64,000 bases of DNA from Marilutibacter aestuarii (GTDB taxonomy: Bacteria; Pseudomonadota; Gammaproteobacteria; Xanthomonadales; Xanthomonadaceae), in contig NZ_VICE01000084.1 in assembly GCF_006546775.1 (NCBI RefSeq), positions 1 to 64,000 on the forward strand, written 5' to 3'. Made by a program: the position numbers and the translations under genes. Under the pieces are notes generated by a model. The model saw nothing but the letters and a program-made list of their open reading frames with translations. It made no database searches and was not told the origin of the DNA. This document shows positions 7,725 to 15,273 of this stretch, piece after piece. Positions within the stretch are counted from its first letter, which is position 1; each line of letters begins with the position of its first letter.

Positions 7725-9002
7725 TCAGGGCGCCGTGCAGCGCGAGGCGCGTTCCAGCAGCAGGGTGCGCTCGCGCTCGTTGCGGGTCAGGGTGGCCGCG
7801 CGCTGGAACTCCTCGCGCGCTTCGTCATGGCGCCCGAGGCGGAACAACAGGTCGCCACGGACACTGGGAAGCAGGTGGTAGTGCTTGAGCGCGGGCGCGC
7901 TCGCGATTGATTCGGCATGTGCCAGGCCGGCCTCGGGGCCGGCGTGCATGGCGATGGCGACGGCGCGGTTGAGCTCGACGACCGGCGAGGGCACCTGGCG
8001 GGCGAGGTCGGCGTACAGGGCCGCGATCGCGCCCCAGTCGGTGTCCTGGGCGGTGACCGCGCGCGCATGGCAGGCGGCGATCGCGGCCTGCAATGCGTAC
8101 GGGCCCCGCTCGACACCGCGCGCCGCGGCGATCCGCCCGGCCTGTTCCAGCGCGGCCAGGCCGCGGCGGACCAGCAGCCGGTCCCAGCGGCTGCGGTCCT
8201 GTTCGAGCAGCAACACCGGACTGCCGTCGGCGGTGGTGCGCGCGTGGCTGCGCGAGGCCTGGATCTCCATCAGCGCCACCAGGCCGTGCACCTCGTCCTC
8301 GGCCGGCATCAGGCCGGCCAGGATGCGGCCCAGGCGCAGGGCTTCCTCGCACAGTGCCGGTCGCAGCCAGTCGTCGCCGGCAGTCGCCGAATAGCCCTCG
8401 TTGAAGATCAGGTAGATGACCTCCAGCACCGATGCCAGGCGCTCTTGCAGGGCCTCGCCGCGCGGCACCTCGAACGCGACGTCCGCCTCGGCGAGGCTGC
8501 GTTTGGCGCGGACGATGCGCTGGGCGATGGTTGCCTCCTGGGCGAGGAAGGCACGCGCGATCTCCGCCGTGCTCAGGCCGCCGAGCAGGCGCAGGGTCAG
8601 CGCGACGCGCGCCTCCGGCGACAACAGGGGGTGGCAGGCGACGAAGACCAGCCGCAGCAGGTCGTCGCCGATCGGGTCGTCAAGCCCGGCCTGTTCGGCG
8701 TCGAAGCGTTCCTGTTGCACGTCCTCCAGTTCGTGCGCGATCTGCACGTGCTTGAGTTCGGCCATCTGCCCGTGGCGGATGCGGTCGATCGCCTTGCGCC
8801 GGGCGGTGGTCATCAACCACGCGCCGGGCTTGTCGGGGATGCCGTCGGCGGGCCATTTCTCCAACGCCGAAATGAGGGCGTCCTGGGCGATGTCCTCGGC
8901 CAGGCCGATGTCGCGCAGCATCCGGGCCAGCGTGGCGATCACGCGGGCCGACTCCATGCGCCAGATGGCATCGATGCGGCGGTTGAATTCATGGTCCGTC
9001 AT
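7725..9002 (-). CDS. ECF42-type (SigJ-like) RNA polymerase sigma factor with C-terminal extension
   Basis: A 425-residue ECF sigma factor with a long C-terminal extension. Region 2 covers about residues 1-90 (LAEDIAQDALISALEKWP, then AWLMTTARRKAIDRIR). Region 4 covers about 120-190 (LTLRLLGGLSTAEIARAF). A ~230-residue helical, TPR-like extension follows (IYLIFNEGYSA, then PVVELNRAVAIAMHAG, then LFRLGRHDEAREEF). This architecture is that of the ECF42 group, which has no anti-sigma factor; the extension itself is needed for activity in studied members. ATG 9002 (MTDHEFNRRIDAI) begins the conserved part; the frame is open to 9167 but that overlaps the VOC gene. It sits in an operon with DGPF, VOC and DUF1428 genes. 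Confidence 0.9.
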   Translation of the reverse strand: MTDHEFNRRIDAIWRMESARVIATLARMLRDIGLAEDIAQDALISALEKWPADGIPDKPGAWLMTTARRKAIDRIRHGQMAELKHVQIAHELEDVQQERFDAEQAGLDDPIGDDLLRLVFVACHPLLSPEARVALTLRLLGGLSTAEIARAFLAQEATIAQRIVRAKRSLAEADVAFEVPRGEALQERLASVLEVIYLIFNEGYSATAGDDWLRPALCEEALRLGRILAGLMPAEDEVHGLVALMEIQASRSHARTTADGSPVLLLEQDRSRWDRLLVRRGLAALEQAGRIAAARGVERGPYALQAAIAACHARAVTAQDTDWGAIAALYADLARQVPSPVVELNRAVAIAMHAGPEAGLAHAESIASAPALKHYHLLPSVRGDLLFRLGRHDEAREEFQRAATLTRNERERTLLLERASRCTAP

Positions 9003-9048
9003 GATCGCCGCATCAGAGCACCCGTCTGCCGGTGGTGCAAGTGCCGGT

Positions 9049-9453
9049 TCATGCCTGCGGCGGCGGTCCATCCATGTGGAACAGCTCCCACATGTGCCCG
9101 TCGGGGTCTTCGTACCCGTGCTGGTACATGAAGCCGTGGTCGACCGCGGGAACGGGGGTGCGCGCACCGGCCGCGACCGCCCGGGCGACCATCGCGTCGA
9201 CCGCCTCGCGGCCCTCCATCGACAGCGCGAGCAGCACCTCGGTGGCGGCGCGCGCGTCGCTGACCGGCTTGGGCGTGAAGGTCGCGAAGAACGGCTCGAC
9301 GAGGAGCATCACCAGGATGTTGTCGTCGACGATCATGCAGGTCGCGTTCTCGTTGGTGTACGCCGCGTCGAAGCGGTAGCCCAGCGCGCCGTAGAAGGCG
9401 ACGCTGCGCTCCAGGTCCTTGACGGGGAGGTTGATGAAGATCTTCGAAGCCAT
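9049..9453 (-). CDS. VOC family (glyoxalase-like) protein
   Basis: A 134-residue vicinal-oxygen-chelate protein with two beta-alpha-beta-beta-beta repeats: KIFINLPVKDLERSVAFYGALG at the start and FMYQHGYEDPDGHMWELFHM at the end. The terminal Glu of HMWELF is a usual metal ligand, but the His expected early in the first repeat is not obvious, so enzymatic activity is uncertain. It is third in the ECF42 operon, between the PhnB-like VOC and the sigma gene, with short gaps on each side. Possible roles are detoxification or resistance; the substrate is unknown. Confidence 0.85.
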   Translation of the reverse strand: MASKIFINLPVKDLERSVAFYGALGYRFDAAYTNENATCMIVDDNILVMLLVEPFFATFTPKPVSDARAATEVLLALSMEGREAVDAMVARAVAAGARTPVPAVDHGFMYQHGYEDPDGHMWELFHMDGPPPQA

Positions 9454-9489
9454 GTGCGGTTCCCGTGGCGTGGTTGGAGTGGGGGGGGC

Positions 9490-9930
9490 TCAGGCGTGGC
9501 CGGGCGTCGGGCCGTCGTCGGCGGTCTTGAGGTGGTTGACCATCCACGGCTTGCCGAAGCGGTCCACGAGCATGCCCCAGCGATGCGCCCATGCGGTTTC
9601 CCGCAGCGGCATGCGGATGTCGGCGCCCGCCGACAGCGCGGCCCAGATGCGCTCGGCGTCCTCGGTGCTGTCGACGTTGATGCTGATCGCGGTGCCTTCG
9701 TCGCCACCGCGCGCCGCGGGGGGGCCATCGGCGCCCATGATCACGGCGTCGCCGGCCACCAGGCAGCTGTGCATGACCAGGTCGGCGGAGCCCGGTGGCA
9801 TCCGCTCGCACACCGGCGACTCGCCGTAGGTCGTGCGTCCGACCACTTCGCCGCCGAGGGCACGCGCGTAGAAATCGAAGGCTTCGCGGCACTTGCCGCC
9901 GAAATCGCACATGTAGGGGATGAGCTTCAT
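9490..9930 (-). CDS. PhnB/YjdN-like VOC family protein
   Basis: A 146-residue VOC protein of the PhnB/YjdN subfamily, often mis-annotated as 3-demethylubiquinone 3-methyltransferase. It begins MKLIPYMCDFGGKCREAFDF and carries the subfamily segments HSCLVAGDAVIMGAD and AWAHRWGMLVDRFGKPWMVN. The start at 9930 gives the expected family N-terminus; the upstream open frame overlaps the YciI gene and is not used. It is second in the ECF42 operon. No methyltransferase motif is present. Confidence 0.88.
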   Translation of the reverse strand: MKLIPYMCDFGGKCREAFDFYARALGGEVVGRTTYGESPVCERMPPGSADLVMHSCLVAGDAVIMGADGPPAARGGDEGTAISINVDSTEDAERIWAALSAGADIRMPLRETAWAHRWGMLVDRFGKPWMVNHLKTADDGPTPGHA

Positions 9931-9965
9931 GTCGAGTCTCCGGTGCGGTGCGTGGGGCGCGTGCC

Positions 9966-10388
9966 TCAGTTGCGCGCCAGTTGCTCGCGCAGGCGCTCTT
10001 CCTGCTCGCGCAGTTCGGGGGTCAGGGCCTCGCCGAAATCGTCGGCCTCGAACACCGGGCGGATCTCGATCGTCGAATCGCCCGGCATCGGGTTCGGGCA
10101 GCGCTTGACCCATTCGATCGCCTCGTCCATCGAGCGCACCTGCCACATCCAGAACCCGGCGACGAGTTCCTTGGTCTCGGCGAAGGGCCCGTCGGTCACG
10201 TGGCGCTCCTTGCCGGAGAAGTCGACGCGCGCGCCCCGGGACGAGGGCTGCAGGCCTTCGCCCGCGAGCATGATCCCGGCGCGGACCAGCTCTTCGTTGT
10301 AGCGGCCCATGTCGGCCAGGAGTTGTTCGCTGGGCATAATCCCGGCTTCTGAGTCGGCGGTGGCCTTGACGAAGACGACGACGCGCAT
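9966..10388 (-). CDS. YciI-related DGPF-domain protein
   Basis: A 140-residue YCII-related protein carrying the DGPF signature (HVTDGPFAETKELVAGFW). The N-terminus is MRVVVFVKATADSEAG and the C-terminal third is strongly charged. DGPF proteins are the most consistent genomic partners and regulatory targets of ECF42 sigma factors; their biochemical role is unknown. It is first in the five-gene minus-strand operon and has an AGGAG ribosome site just before the ATG. A candidate ECF promoter lies 51-79 bases upstream of the start codon. Confidence 0.93.
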   Translation of the reverse strand: MRVVVFVKATADSEAGIMPSEQLLADMGRYNEELVRAGIMLAGEGLQPSSRGARVDFSGKERHVTDGPFAETKELVAGFWMWQVRSMDEAIEWVKRCPNPMPGDSTIEIRPVFEADDFGEALTPELREQEERLREQLARN

Positions 10389-10408
10389 GGATGTTCTCCT
10401 CGGTGGAT

Positions 10409-10428
10409 GCGGGGGCGGTATCCCCCGC
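10409..10428. other. 7-bp GC-rich dyad in the leader of the YciI operon
   Basis: GCGGGGG and CCCCCGC are separated by six bases. The dyad lies between the predicted ECF promoter and the ribosome site of the YciI gene, so it would form a hairpin in the 5' leader. Confidence 0.5.
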
Positions 10429-10438
10429 CTTCAACATG

Positions 10439-10467
10439 TCGACGGACCAGCGCCCCGGTATTCGACA
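10439..10467 (-). promoter_or_regulatory. candidate ECF42-dependent promoter of the YciI-VOC-VOC-sigma-DUF1428 operon
   Basis: On the minus strand TGTCGA (10467-10462) is followed after 17 bases by CGTCGA (10444-10439). From memory, the ECF42 target pattern is TGTCGA at -35 and a CGTC-like -10. The element points into the operon, whose first ATG is at 10388, and would give a leader of about 45 bases. No second such element was seen in the short gaps inside the operon, so one autoregulated promoter could serve all five genes. Confidence 0.6.
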
Positions 10468-10701
10468 TGCCGGCGAAATCTTCCCGGCCGCGCCCCGGCG
10501 CCCCGGGGAAGTCCCTGGACGCCTCGGGGCCGTCACGCCGGCGAAGGCGCGGATCCCGCCCGCCCTCCGCGCCCGCCACGATCGTCGTCCCGGCGAAAGC
10601 AGCGCGCAGGGATGACAGTGAGACCCGGGCGCCTTTCGTCTCGTCAGCGCCCTCCGGCCGCGGCCCCCGGGCCTCACCCGCAACGGGGCAGGCGTTCACC
10701 T
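10468..10701. other. non-coding stretch with degenerate REP-like sequence
   Basis: This gap between the YciI operon and the ClpP-fold lipoprotein gene has no credible ORF. It holds two degraded relatives of the family repeat seen elsewhere: GTCACGCCGGCGAAGGCG near 10531 and GTCGTCCCGGCGAAAGC near 10584, the latter followed by GGGATGACAG near 10610. It is otherwise very GC-rich. Confidence 0.5.
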
Positions 10702-10737
10702 TGTGTTGAACACACCGGCGCCGCATCCCCCTAGACT
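10702..10737 (+). promoter_or_regulatory. putative promoter with overlapping dyad operator
   Basis: TGTGTTgAACACA (10702-10714) is a perfect 6-bp dyad overlapping a TTGAAC -35-like hexamer (10706-10711). TAGACT (10732-10737) could be the -10, but the 20-base spacing is long. It lies 50 bases before the lipoprotein ATG at 10788. Confidence 0.35.
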
Positions 10738-10787
10738 GGAATCGCGGTCCTGGCATGACCGCGCTCCCACTTTCCCCGATGGTCTGC

Positions 10788-11870
10788 ATGCGCCTGATCC
10801 CGAAGTTATCGCTCCTGCTGACGACCTGCCTGGCGGCTTCGGCCTGCACGCCGGAGGCCCCGGTGGAGGGGCCCCGTACCGTGGCCGATGCGCAGCCGAC
10901 GGCCGCGCCGACGGATGCCGGACATGTGCTGGCGCGCCGCAAGAGCGACTTCGGGGCGACCGTGGTGGAGATGCCCGAGGCCGATCCCGCGCCCCCGGCC
11001 GCCTACGACGAGGCGCCTTCGGAGATCGACTGGACGCCCATGCCGGTGACGGCGGGCAAGGCCTCGATCAGCTGCGACCGCGATTACACCGGCGGCGGCG
11101 ACGGCGTGCCCTTGTCGTCGCTGGGCTTCTCGCACGTGTGGAAGACCATGTCGCCGTGCCAGAAGACCGGCATGGTGCGGTTGCGCTACGACGGCAAGGT
11201 CGACGCCGGTTTCACCGCCCTGGTCCAGCGCGTGGCCGACATGGCGGACACGCTCGGGATCGAGTCGCGCATCCTGGACATCGATTCCAGCGGCGGCCAG
11301 GTCGAGGAGGGCATCAAGGCCGGCGACGCCATGGCCGAGTCGGGCTGGATGGTCTGGGTCCGCGAGGACTCGGTCTGCCACAGTTCCTGCGTGCTGATCC
11401 TCGCCGCCGGCGACACCCGGCTGGTGTCGGGGCCGGTCGGCATCCATCGCATGCTGCGGATCGGCTCCAAGGCGACCTCGCGCGCGGAGCTCAACCAGGA
11501 ACTGCGCGAGGTGCACGGGCAGATGAGCCAGTACCTGCAGCGCAACGGGGCGGCGATCGCCATCGCCGACCTGATGATGACCGTGCCCAACCGCAGCCTG
11601 CGCCTGCTGACCGCCGACGAGCTGGCGCGCTTCGGCCTGGCCGGGCGCAACGCCGCCGAGGACGACCTGGACCGGATCCGGCTGGGTCGAAAGTGCGGCG
11701 AGGCTTTCGTACGCCGAAAGGATGCGTTCTTCCGCGACTACGACATGCTGTGCACGACCGAGGGCGAACAGGTCGCCGACATGGGCCAGTGCGGGCTCGA
11801 CCTGAAGAAGCGCTACGGGTTTCCCGACTCGAGCTGCCCGCACGAATCGCCGTTCTCCGAGTACGACTGA
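10788..11870 (+). CDS. ClpP/crotonase-fold lipoprotein, unknown substrate
   Basis: A 360-residue predicted lipoprotein: MRLIPKLSLLLTTCLAASAC gives a signal peptide with Cys20. After a ~70-residue Pro/Ala linker comes a ClpP-like domain: the glycine loop DIDSSGGQVEEG at 165-176, then CHSSC near 197-201 with the likely nucleophile Ser199 or Ser200, then GPVGIHRM with His220. This layout matches periplasmic ClpP-like proteins rather than cytosolic ClpP or SppA. Several Cys (96, 124, 197, 201 and later) suggest disulfides, consistent with export. ATG 10788 gives the clean signal; ATG 10779 and 10755 are alternatives. Proteolytic activity is inferred, not shown. Confidence 0.72.
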   Translation: MRLIPKLSLLLTTCLAASACTPEAPVEGPRTVADAQPTAAPTDAGHVLARRKSDFGATVVEMPEADPAPPAAYDEAPSEIDWTPMPVTAGKASISCDRDYTGGGDGVPLSSLGFSHVWKTMSPCQKTGMVRLRYDGKVDAGFTALVQRVADMADTLGIESRILDIDSSGGQVEEGIKAGDAMAESGWMVWVREDSVCHSSCVLILAAGDTRLVSGPVGIHRMLRIGSKATSRAELNQELREVHGQMSQYLQRNGAAIAIADLMMTVPNRSLRLLTADELARFGLAGRNAAEDDLDRIRLGRKCGEAFVRRKDAFFRDYDMLCTTEGEQVADMGQCGLDLKKRYGFPDSSCPHESPFSEYD

Positions 11871-11962
11871 GGCGGTCAAGCGTCTTCGGGCGAGTCTGGT
11901 GTCCACGCCCGGTTCCGGGGTAGGGTGCCGGTCCCGAAAAATGGACGTCGCGGACTTCTCCG

Positions 11963-12940
11963 ATGATCATCCCCGAATACTGGGCCGAGGCCCGACTGCG
12001 CGAGGGCACGCGCCGCAAGCCCGTGACGGTGCGACGCTTCGGCTGGTCCGACGACAGCCTCGCCGCCGCGCAGGCGCACGCCGACGCCCGCGCCCGCGAA
12101 GCGATGGACCGCATCCACGCCGGTGAAACCTTGCGGCGCATCGAACCCAAGGTGGCCTACAACGGCGCCGAAGGCGTGCCGATACGCGAGGAAATCGTGC
12201 TGCGCGACGGCGACAGCGTCGTCTCGCGCAATGGCTACGGCGCGCTGTGCCTCAACACGCCGGACGTGCTGTTCGCCGACATCGACTTCCCCACGCGGGC
12301 CAGCCGCCGCCTGTGGTGGGGCCTGTTCGCGAGCCTGGCCCTGGCGGGCATCGTGGGGGTCGCGGCGAAGGGCTCGACCGGCTGGATCGTGGTCGTACTG
12401 GTCGCGGCGCTGGTGGCCACGGCGGGCCTGGCCGATCCGCTGCACCGCGCCTGGCAAGCCCTGCGCGGCGGCGCGGAGAAGGCCGCACTGGGCCGCGTCC
12501 GCCGTTTCGTTGCGACGCACCCGGAATGGCACTTGCGCGCATACCGGACGCCCGCGGGCCTGCGCGTGCTGGCCATGCACCGACGCTTCGCCCCGGATGC
12601 GCCGGAAGTCTCGGCCTTGTTCGAAGCCCTGGGCACCGACCCCCTGTACGTGCGCATGTGCCAGCGCCAGCACTGCTTCCGCGCCCGGGTCAGCCCCAAG
12701 CCCTGGCGCATCGGGATCGACCGCCACCTGCGCCCGCGTCCCGGCGTGTGGCCAGTGGCTGCCGACCGCCTGCCCGAACGCGTGGCCTGGGTGGCAGCGT
12801 ACGAAGCGGCGGCGCGCTCGCATGCGTCATGCCGCTTCGTGGAAGCCATCGGCAGCGCGACGGTCGATCCCGGCGCCGAGTCCGTGCGCGCCTTGCACGA
12901 CCGGCTGGCGCGCGCCGACGCGGGCCTGGCCATCGCCTGA
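11963..12940 (+). CDS. conserved hypothetical membrane protein
   Basis: A 325-residue protein without a named family that I recognise. Residues 1-110 are soluble (starting MIIPEYWAEARLREGTRRKP). Two adjacent hydrophobic segments lie at about 117-133 and 140-158. The C-terminal ~150 residues are soluble and rich in Arg, Trp and Cys (HLRAYRTPAGLRVLAMHRRF, DPLYVRMCQRQHCFRARV, PKPWRIG). Similar 'RTPAGLR...DPLYVR' proteins occur widely as uncharacterised membrane proteins. It probably has a hairpin anchor with both soluble parts in the cytoplasm. Monocistronic; convergent with the S4-domain gene. Confidence 0.75.
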   Translation: MIIPEYWAEARLREGTRRKPVTVRRFGWSDDSLAAAQAHADARAREAMDRIHAGETLRRIEPKVAYNGAEGVPIREEIVLRDGDSVVSRNGYGALCLNTPDVLFADIDFPTRASRRLWWGLFASLALAGIVGVAAKGSTGWIVVVLVAALVATAGLADPLHRAWQALRGGAEKAALGRVRRFVATHPEWHLRAYRTPAGLRVLAMHRRFAPDAPEVSALFEALGTDPLYVRMCQRQHCFRARVSPKPWRIGIDRHLRPRPGVWPVAADRLPERVAWVAAYEAAARSHASCRFVEAIGSATVDPGAESVRALHDRLARADAGLAIA

Positions 12941-12964
12941 GCGCCGGCCAGGCTCCCGCCCGCC

Positions 12965-13195
12965 TCACGCCCCCGCGGCGATCACCTCGATCTCCACGTC
13001 GTCCAGCGCCACGCGCTGGCCCGGCCGGATCTTGCAGGTCTTGCGCAGTTCCACCTGGCCATCGACGCTCACGGCGCCGCTGGCGACGATCGCCTTGCCC
13101 ATGCCGCCGCTGTCGCACAGGCCGGCGAGCTTCAGCAATTGGTTGAGTTCGACGTGGTCGCGGTCGGGTTCGAGTTCGAAGCGGATGCGTTGCAT
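12965..13195 (-). CDS. YbcJ-like S4-domain RNA-binding protein
   Basis: A 76-residue single S4 domain of the YbcJ type, a small RNA-binding protein thought to act on rRNA or ribosomes. The S4 core is visible as VELNQLLKLAGLCDSGGMGK, then VSVDGQVELRKTCKIRPGQRV. A single Cys at position 27 and another at 54 are present. It is on the minus strand, 19 bases downstream of the membrane protein gene at 13215-13781, and may be cotranscribed with it and the DoxX gene. Confidence 0.88.
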   Translation of the reverse strand: MQRIRFELEPDRDHVELNQLLKLAGLCDSGGMGKAIVASGAVSVDGQVELRKTCKIRPGQRVALDDVEIEVIAAGA

Positions 13196-13214
13196 GGCTG
13201 GCCGGTGGAAGGGA

Positions 13215-13781
13215 TCAGAGGCGATCGTACAGCCGGTAGATCCAGCTGAGTTCGTAGAGCAGTGCGCCGACGACGAACGCGCGATGGAACACCTGCGAGC
13301 GGGTACGCGTCGCGACCAGGCACAGCACGATGTAGGTCGCGTTGCGTAGCAGGTACTCGGTGCCCAGGTTGCCCAGGTACTGGCGGCCCTTGATCAGCGT
13401 ATCGCCCAGGTCCACCACGTAGGACAGCGCCATCAGGCCAAAGAACCAGCGGCGCCGCGACATGAAGTAATCGCGGTAGCCAGCGTACTCGCGCAGGTCG
13501 TCGGGAAACAGCAGCGTGCACAGCAGGTAGAACAGCACCGTGTAGCCGACCAGGAAGCCGTACATCACGAAGGTCCAGTCGCTGACCTTCACCAGTTCGT
13601 ATTCCCACCACCAGAAATGCACCAGCATGACGAACATCGCCACCGCCCAGCCGATGTGCACCCAGTAGACCCGTTGCCGGTCCGGGTGCTGGACGAACTG
13701 CGCCAGGCCCTTGAGCAGGGTGGTGATGGCCAGGCCCAGCACCATGCCCATGAGGATGCGGATGTGCGGGAACTGGTCCAT
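13215..13781 (-). CDS. conserved hypothetical polytopic membrane protein
   Basis: A 188-residue protein with about five to six hydrophobic segments starting MDQFPHIRILMGMVLGLAIT. Conserved-looking features are a WVHIGWAVAMFVMLVHFWWWE segment rich in aromatics and His, and a basic loop (YFMSRRRWFF). I do not recognise a named family. It sits between the DoxX gene upstream and the S4-domain gene, with 26- and 19-base gaps, which suggests a three-gene transcription unit. A role as a small integral membrane redox or transport component is possible but unsupported. Confidence 0.75.
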   Translation of the reverse strand: MDQFPHIRILMGMVLGLAITTLLKGLAQFVQHPDRQRVYWVHIGWAVAMFVMLVHFWWWEYELVKVSDWTFVMYGFLVGYTVLFYLLCTLLFPDDLREYAGYRDYFMSRRRWFFGLMALSYVVDLGDTLIKGRQYLGNLGTEYLLRNATYIVLCLVATRTRSQVFHRAFVVGALLYELSWIYRLYDRL

Positions 13782-13807
13782 CGCCGTCGGCGCGACCGTG
13801 CGCGGGC

Positions 13808-14203
13808 TCAGCGCTGGTTGGCGCTGAAACGGCCGGGGCCGAGCAGGGCCAGTGCGACCGCCGCGGAGAGGAACATGGCTTGCAGCTCCAGCGCCCAGCC
13901 GCCCTGGCGGTTGAGGTCGCCAAGCTGGCCCATGTGCACCAGCACGATGGCGAAGACCATGTTGAGTGCCACCAGCACCGCGCCGATACGCGCGTGGTAG
14001 CCGATCACCAGCATCAGCGGAGCCAGCACTTCGCCCACCAGCACGCCATAGGCAAGCACGCCGGGCAGGCCGTGCGACTCGACCAGTCCGACGATCCCGC
14101 CCATGCCGCCCTTGAGCTTGGCCACGCCGTGCAACAGCACCAGCAGGCCGAGGGTGACGCGCAACACCAGCTTGCCGATGTCGTGTTGGGTGGCGGGATT
14201 CAT
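13808..14203 (-). CDS. DoxX family membrane protein
   Basis: A 131-residue DoxX-like protein with four hydrophobic helices. It has the family opening (LRVTLGLLVLLHGVAKLKGG), the GEVLAPLMLVIG segment and an ALELQAMFLSAAVALALLG helix near the end. DoxX proteins occur in sulfur and thiol redox complexes or as general membrane-integrity factors; no partner here points to one role. It is the first gene of a probable minus-strand unit with the polytopic membrane protein and the S4-domain gene. Confidence 0.9.
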   Translation of the reverse strand: MNPATQHDIGKLVLRVTLGLLVLLHGVAKLKGGMGGIVGLVESHGLPGVLAYGVLVGEVLAPLMLVIGYHARIGAVLVALNMVFAIVLVHMGQLGDLNRQGGWALELQAMFLSAAVALALLGPGRFSANQR

Positions 14204-14267
14204 GCGGGGTCCTGGTACGAAGGGCGATCGACCAAGGATAGCGGCGTCGCGGCGGCAGCGGGAGGCA

Positions 14268-15209
14268 TCAGTCGGTGATGTCCTTGGCCTCGCCGACCGC
14301 CAGCGCCTCGGGCTGGTTGATCCGCCGCGGACGATGCAGCAGTGGGTAGGCCAGCACCACCAGCAGGATGATCGCCACGCCCAGGTAGAAGCGCGGCGAG
14401 AGTTCGTGCTGTTCGTCCAGTAGCAGGATCGCCAGCACGATCGCGTAGACCGGTTCCAGGTTCACCGCCAGCTGCGCGGCGAACGCGCTCATGTGGCGCA
14501 GGGCCACCAGCGACAGGGCGAAAGGCAGCAGGGTGCAGGCCAGCGACAGGGTCAGCAGCAGCAGGCCGTCGTGCAGGCTCGGCACGATCAGCAAGGGCCC
14601 GGCGAAGGCCGGGAACAGCAAGGGCATGACCGGCGCCAGCACGGTCAGCGCGGCGGTGCCGGCGCCCAGCTCCAGCGCGGTGACCGTCAGCGGATCGCCG
14701 TGGTCGACCAGGCGCTTGTTGAGCGAACCGAACAGGGCCACGAACACCGCGGAGATCGCGCCGACCACGACGCCGATGCGCATGTCGTCCGGCACGCCGT
14801 CCACCACCAGGGCCACGCCCGGCAAGACCGCGATCCCCAGCAGCACCTCGCGCGGGGCGAACCGACGGCGCGCCAGCCAGGGCTCGATCAGGGCGGTGAA
14901 GACCGTCGCCAGCGCGATGCACGTGGCCGCCACCGAGGCATTGGCCAGCTTGATCGCGCCATAGAAGGTCAGCCAGTGCAGGGCGACCAGGACGCCCACG
15001 CCCGCATACGCCCAGGCCAGCCGCGACGGCATCGCGCGCAGCGAGCGCCAGACGCGCGGCAGCAGGGCCAGCGCCAGCGCGACCAGCAGCATCCGCCACC
15101 ACACCAGCGGCAGCGCCGGCAGCGAGATCAGCTTGCCGATGATCGCCGTGAATCCCCACAGCAGGACGCAGAAATGAATCTGGAGCTGGGCCTTGCTGGT
15201 CGGTGACAT
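14268..15209 (-). CDS. EamA/DMT family transporter
   Basis: Ten-helix drug/metabolite transporter superfamily protein of 313 residues with two EamA repeats. The start at 15209 (MSPTSKAQLQIHFCVLLWGF) gives a normal N-terminus; the open frame runs back to 15530 but overlaps the LysR gene. Repeat landmarks are FCVLLWGFTAIIGKL, a central VALFGSLNKRL, and ALRHMSAFAAQLAVNLEPVYA with the typical NLEPV motif near helix 9. The substrate is unknown; members export amino acids, metabolites or drugs. It is 64 bases downstream of the LysR gene on the same strand. Confidence 0.9.
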   Translation of the reverse strand: MSPTSKAQLQIHFCVLLWGFTAIIGKLISLPALPLVWWRMLLVALALALLPRVWRSLRAMPSRLAWAYAGVGVLVALHWLTFYGAIKLANASVAATCIALATVFTALIEPWLARRRFAPREVLLGIAVLPGVALVVDGVPDDMRIGVVVGAISAVFVALFGSLNKRLVDHGDPLTVTALELGAGTAALTVLAPVMPLLFPAFAGPLLIVPSLHDGLLLLTLSLACTLLPFALSLVALRHMSAFAAQLAVNLEPVYAIVLAILLLDEQHELSPRFYLGVAIILLVVLAYPLLHRPRRINQPEALAVGEAKDITD

Positions 15210-15273
15210 GGTCGGCGATGGCGTTCGTGGGGCGGCAAGTCTTGCAGATCGGCGTCGGGCAGGCGAGGGGGCC

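Noticed and set aside
9490-9930. 3-demethylubiquinone methyltransferase annotation for the PhnB-like gene
   Set aside because: No SAM-binding motif is present. The VOC fold is clear.
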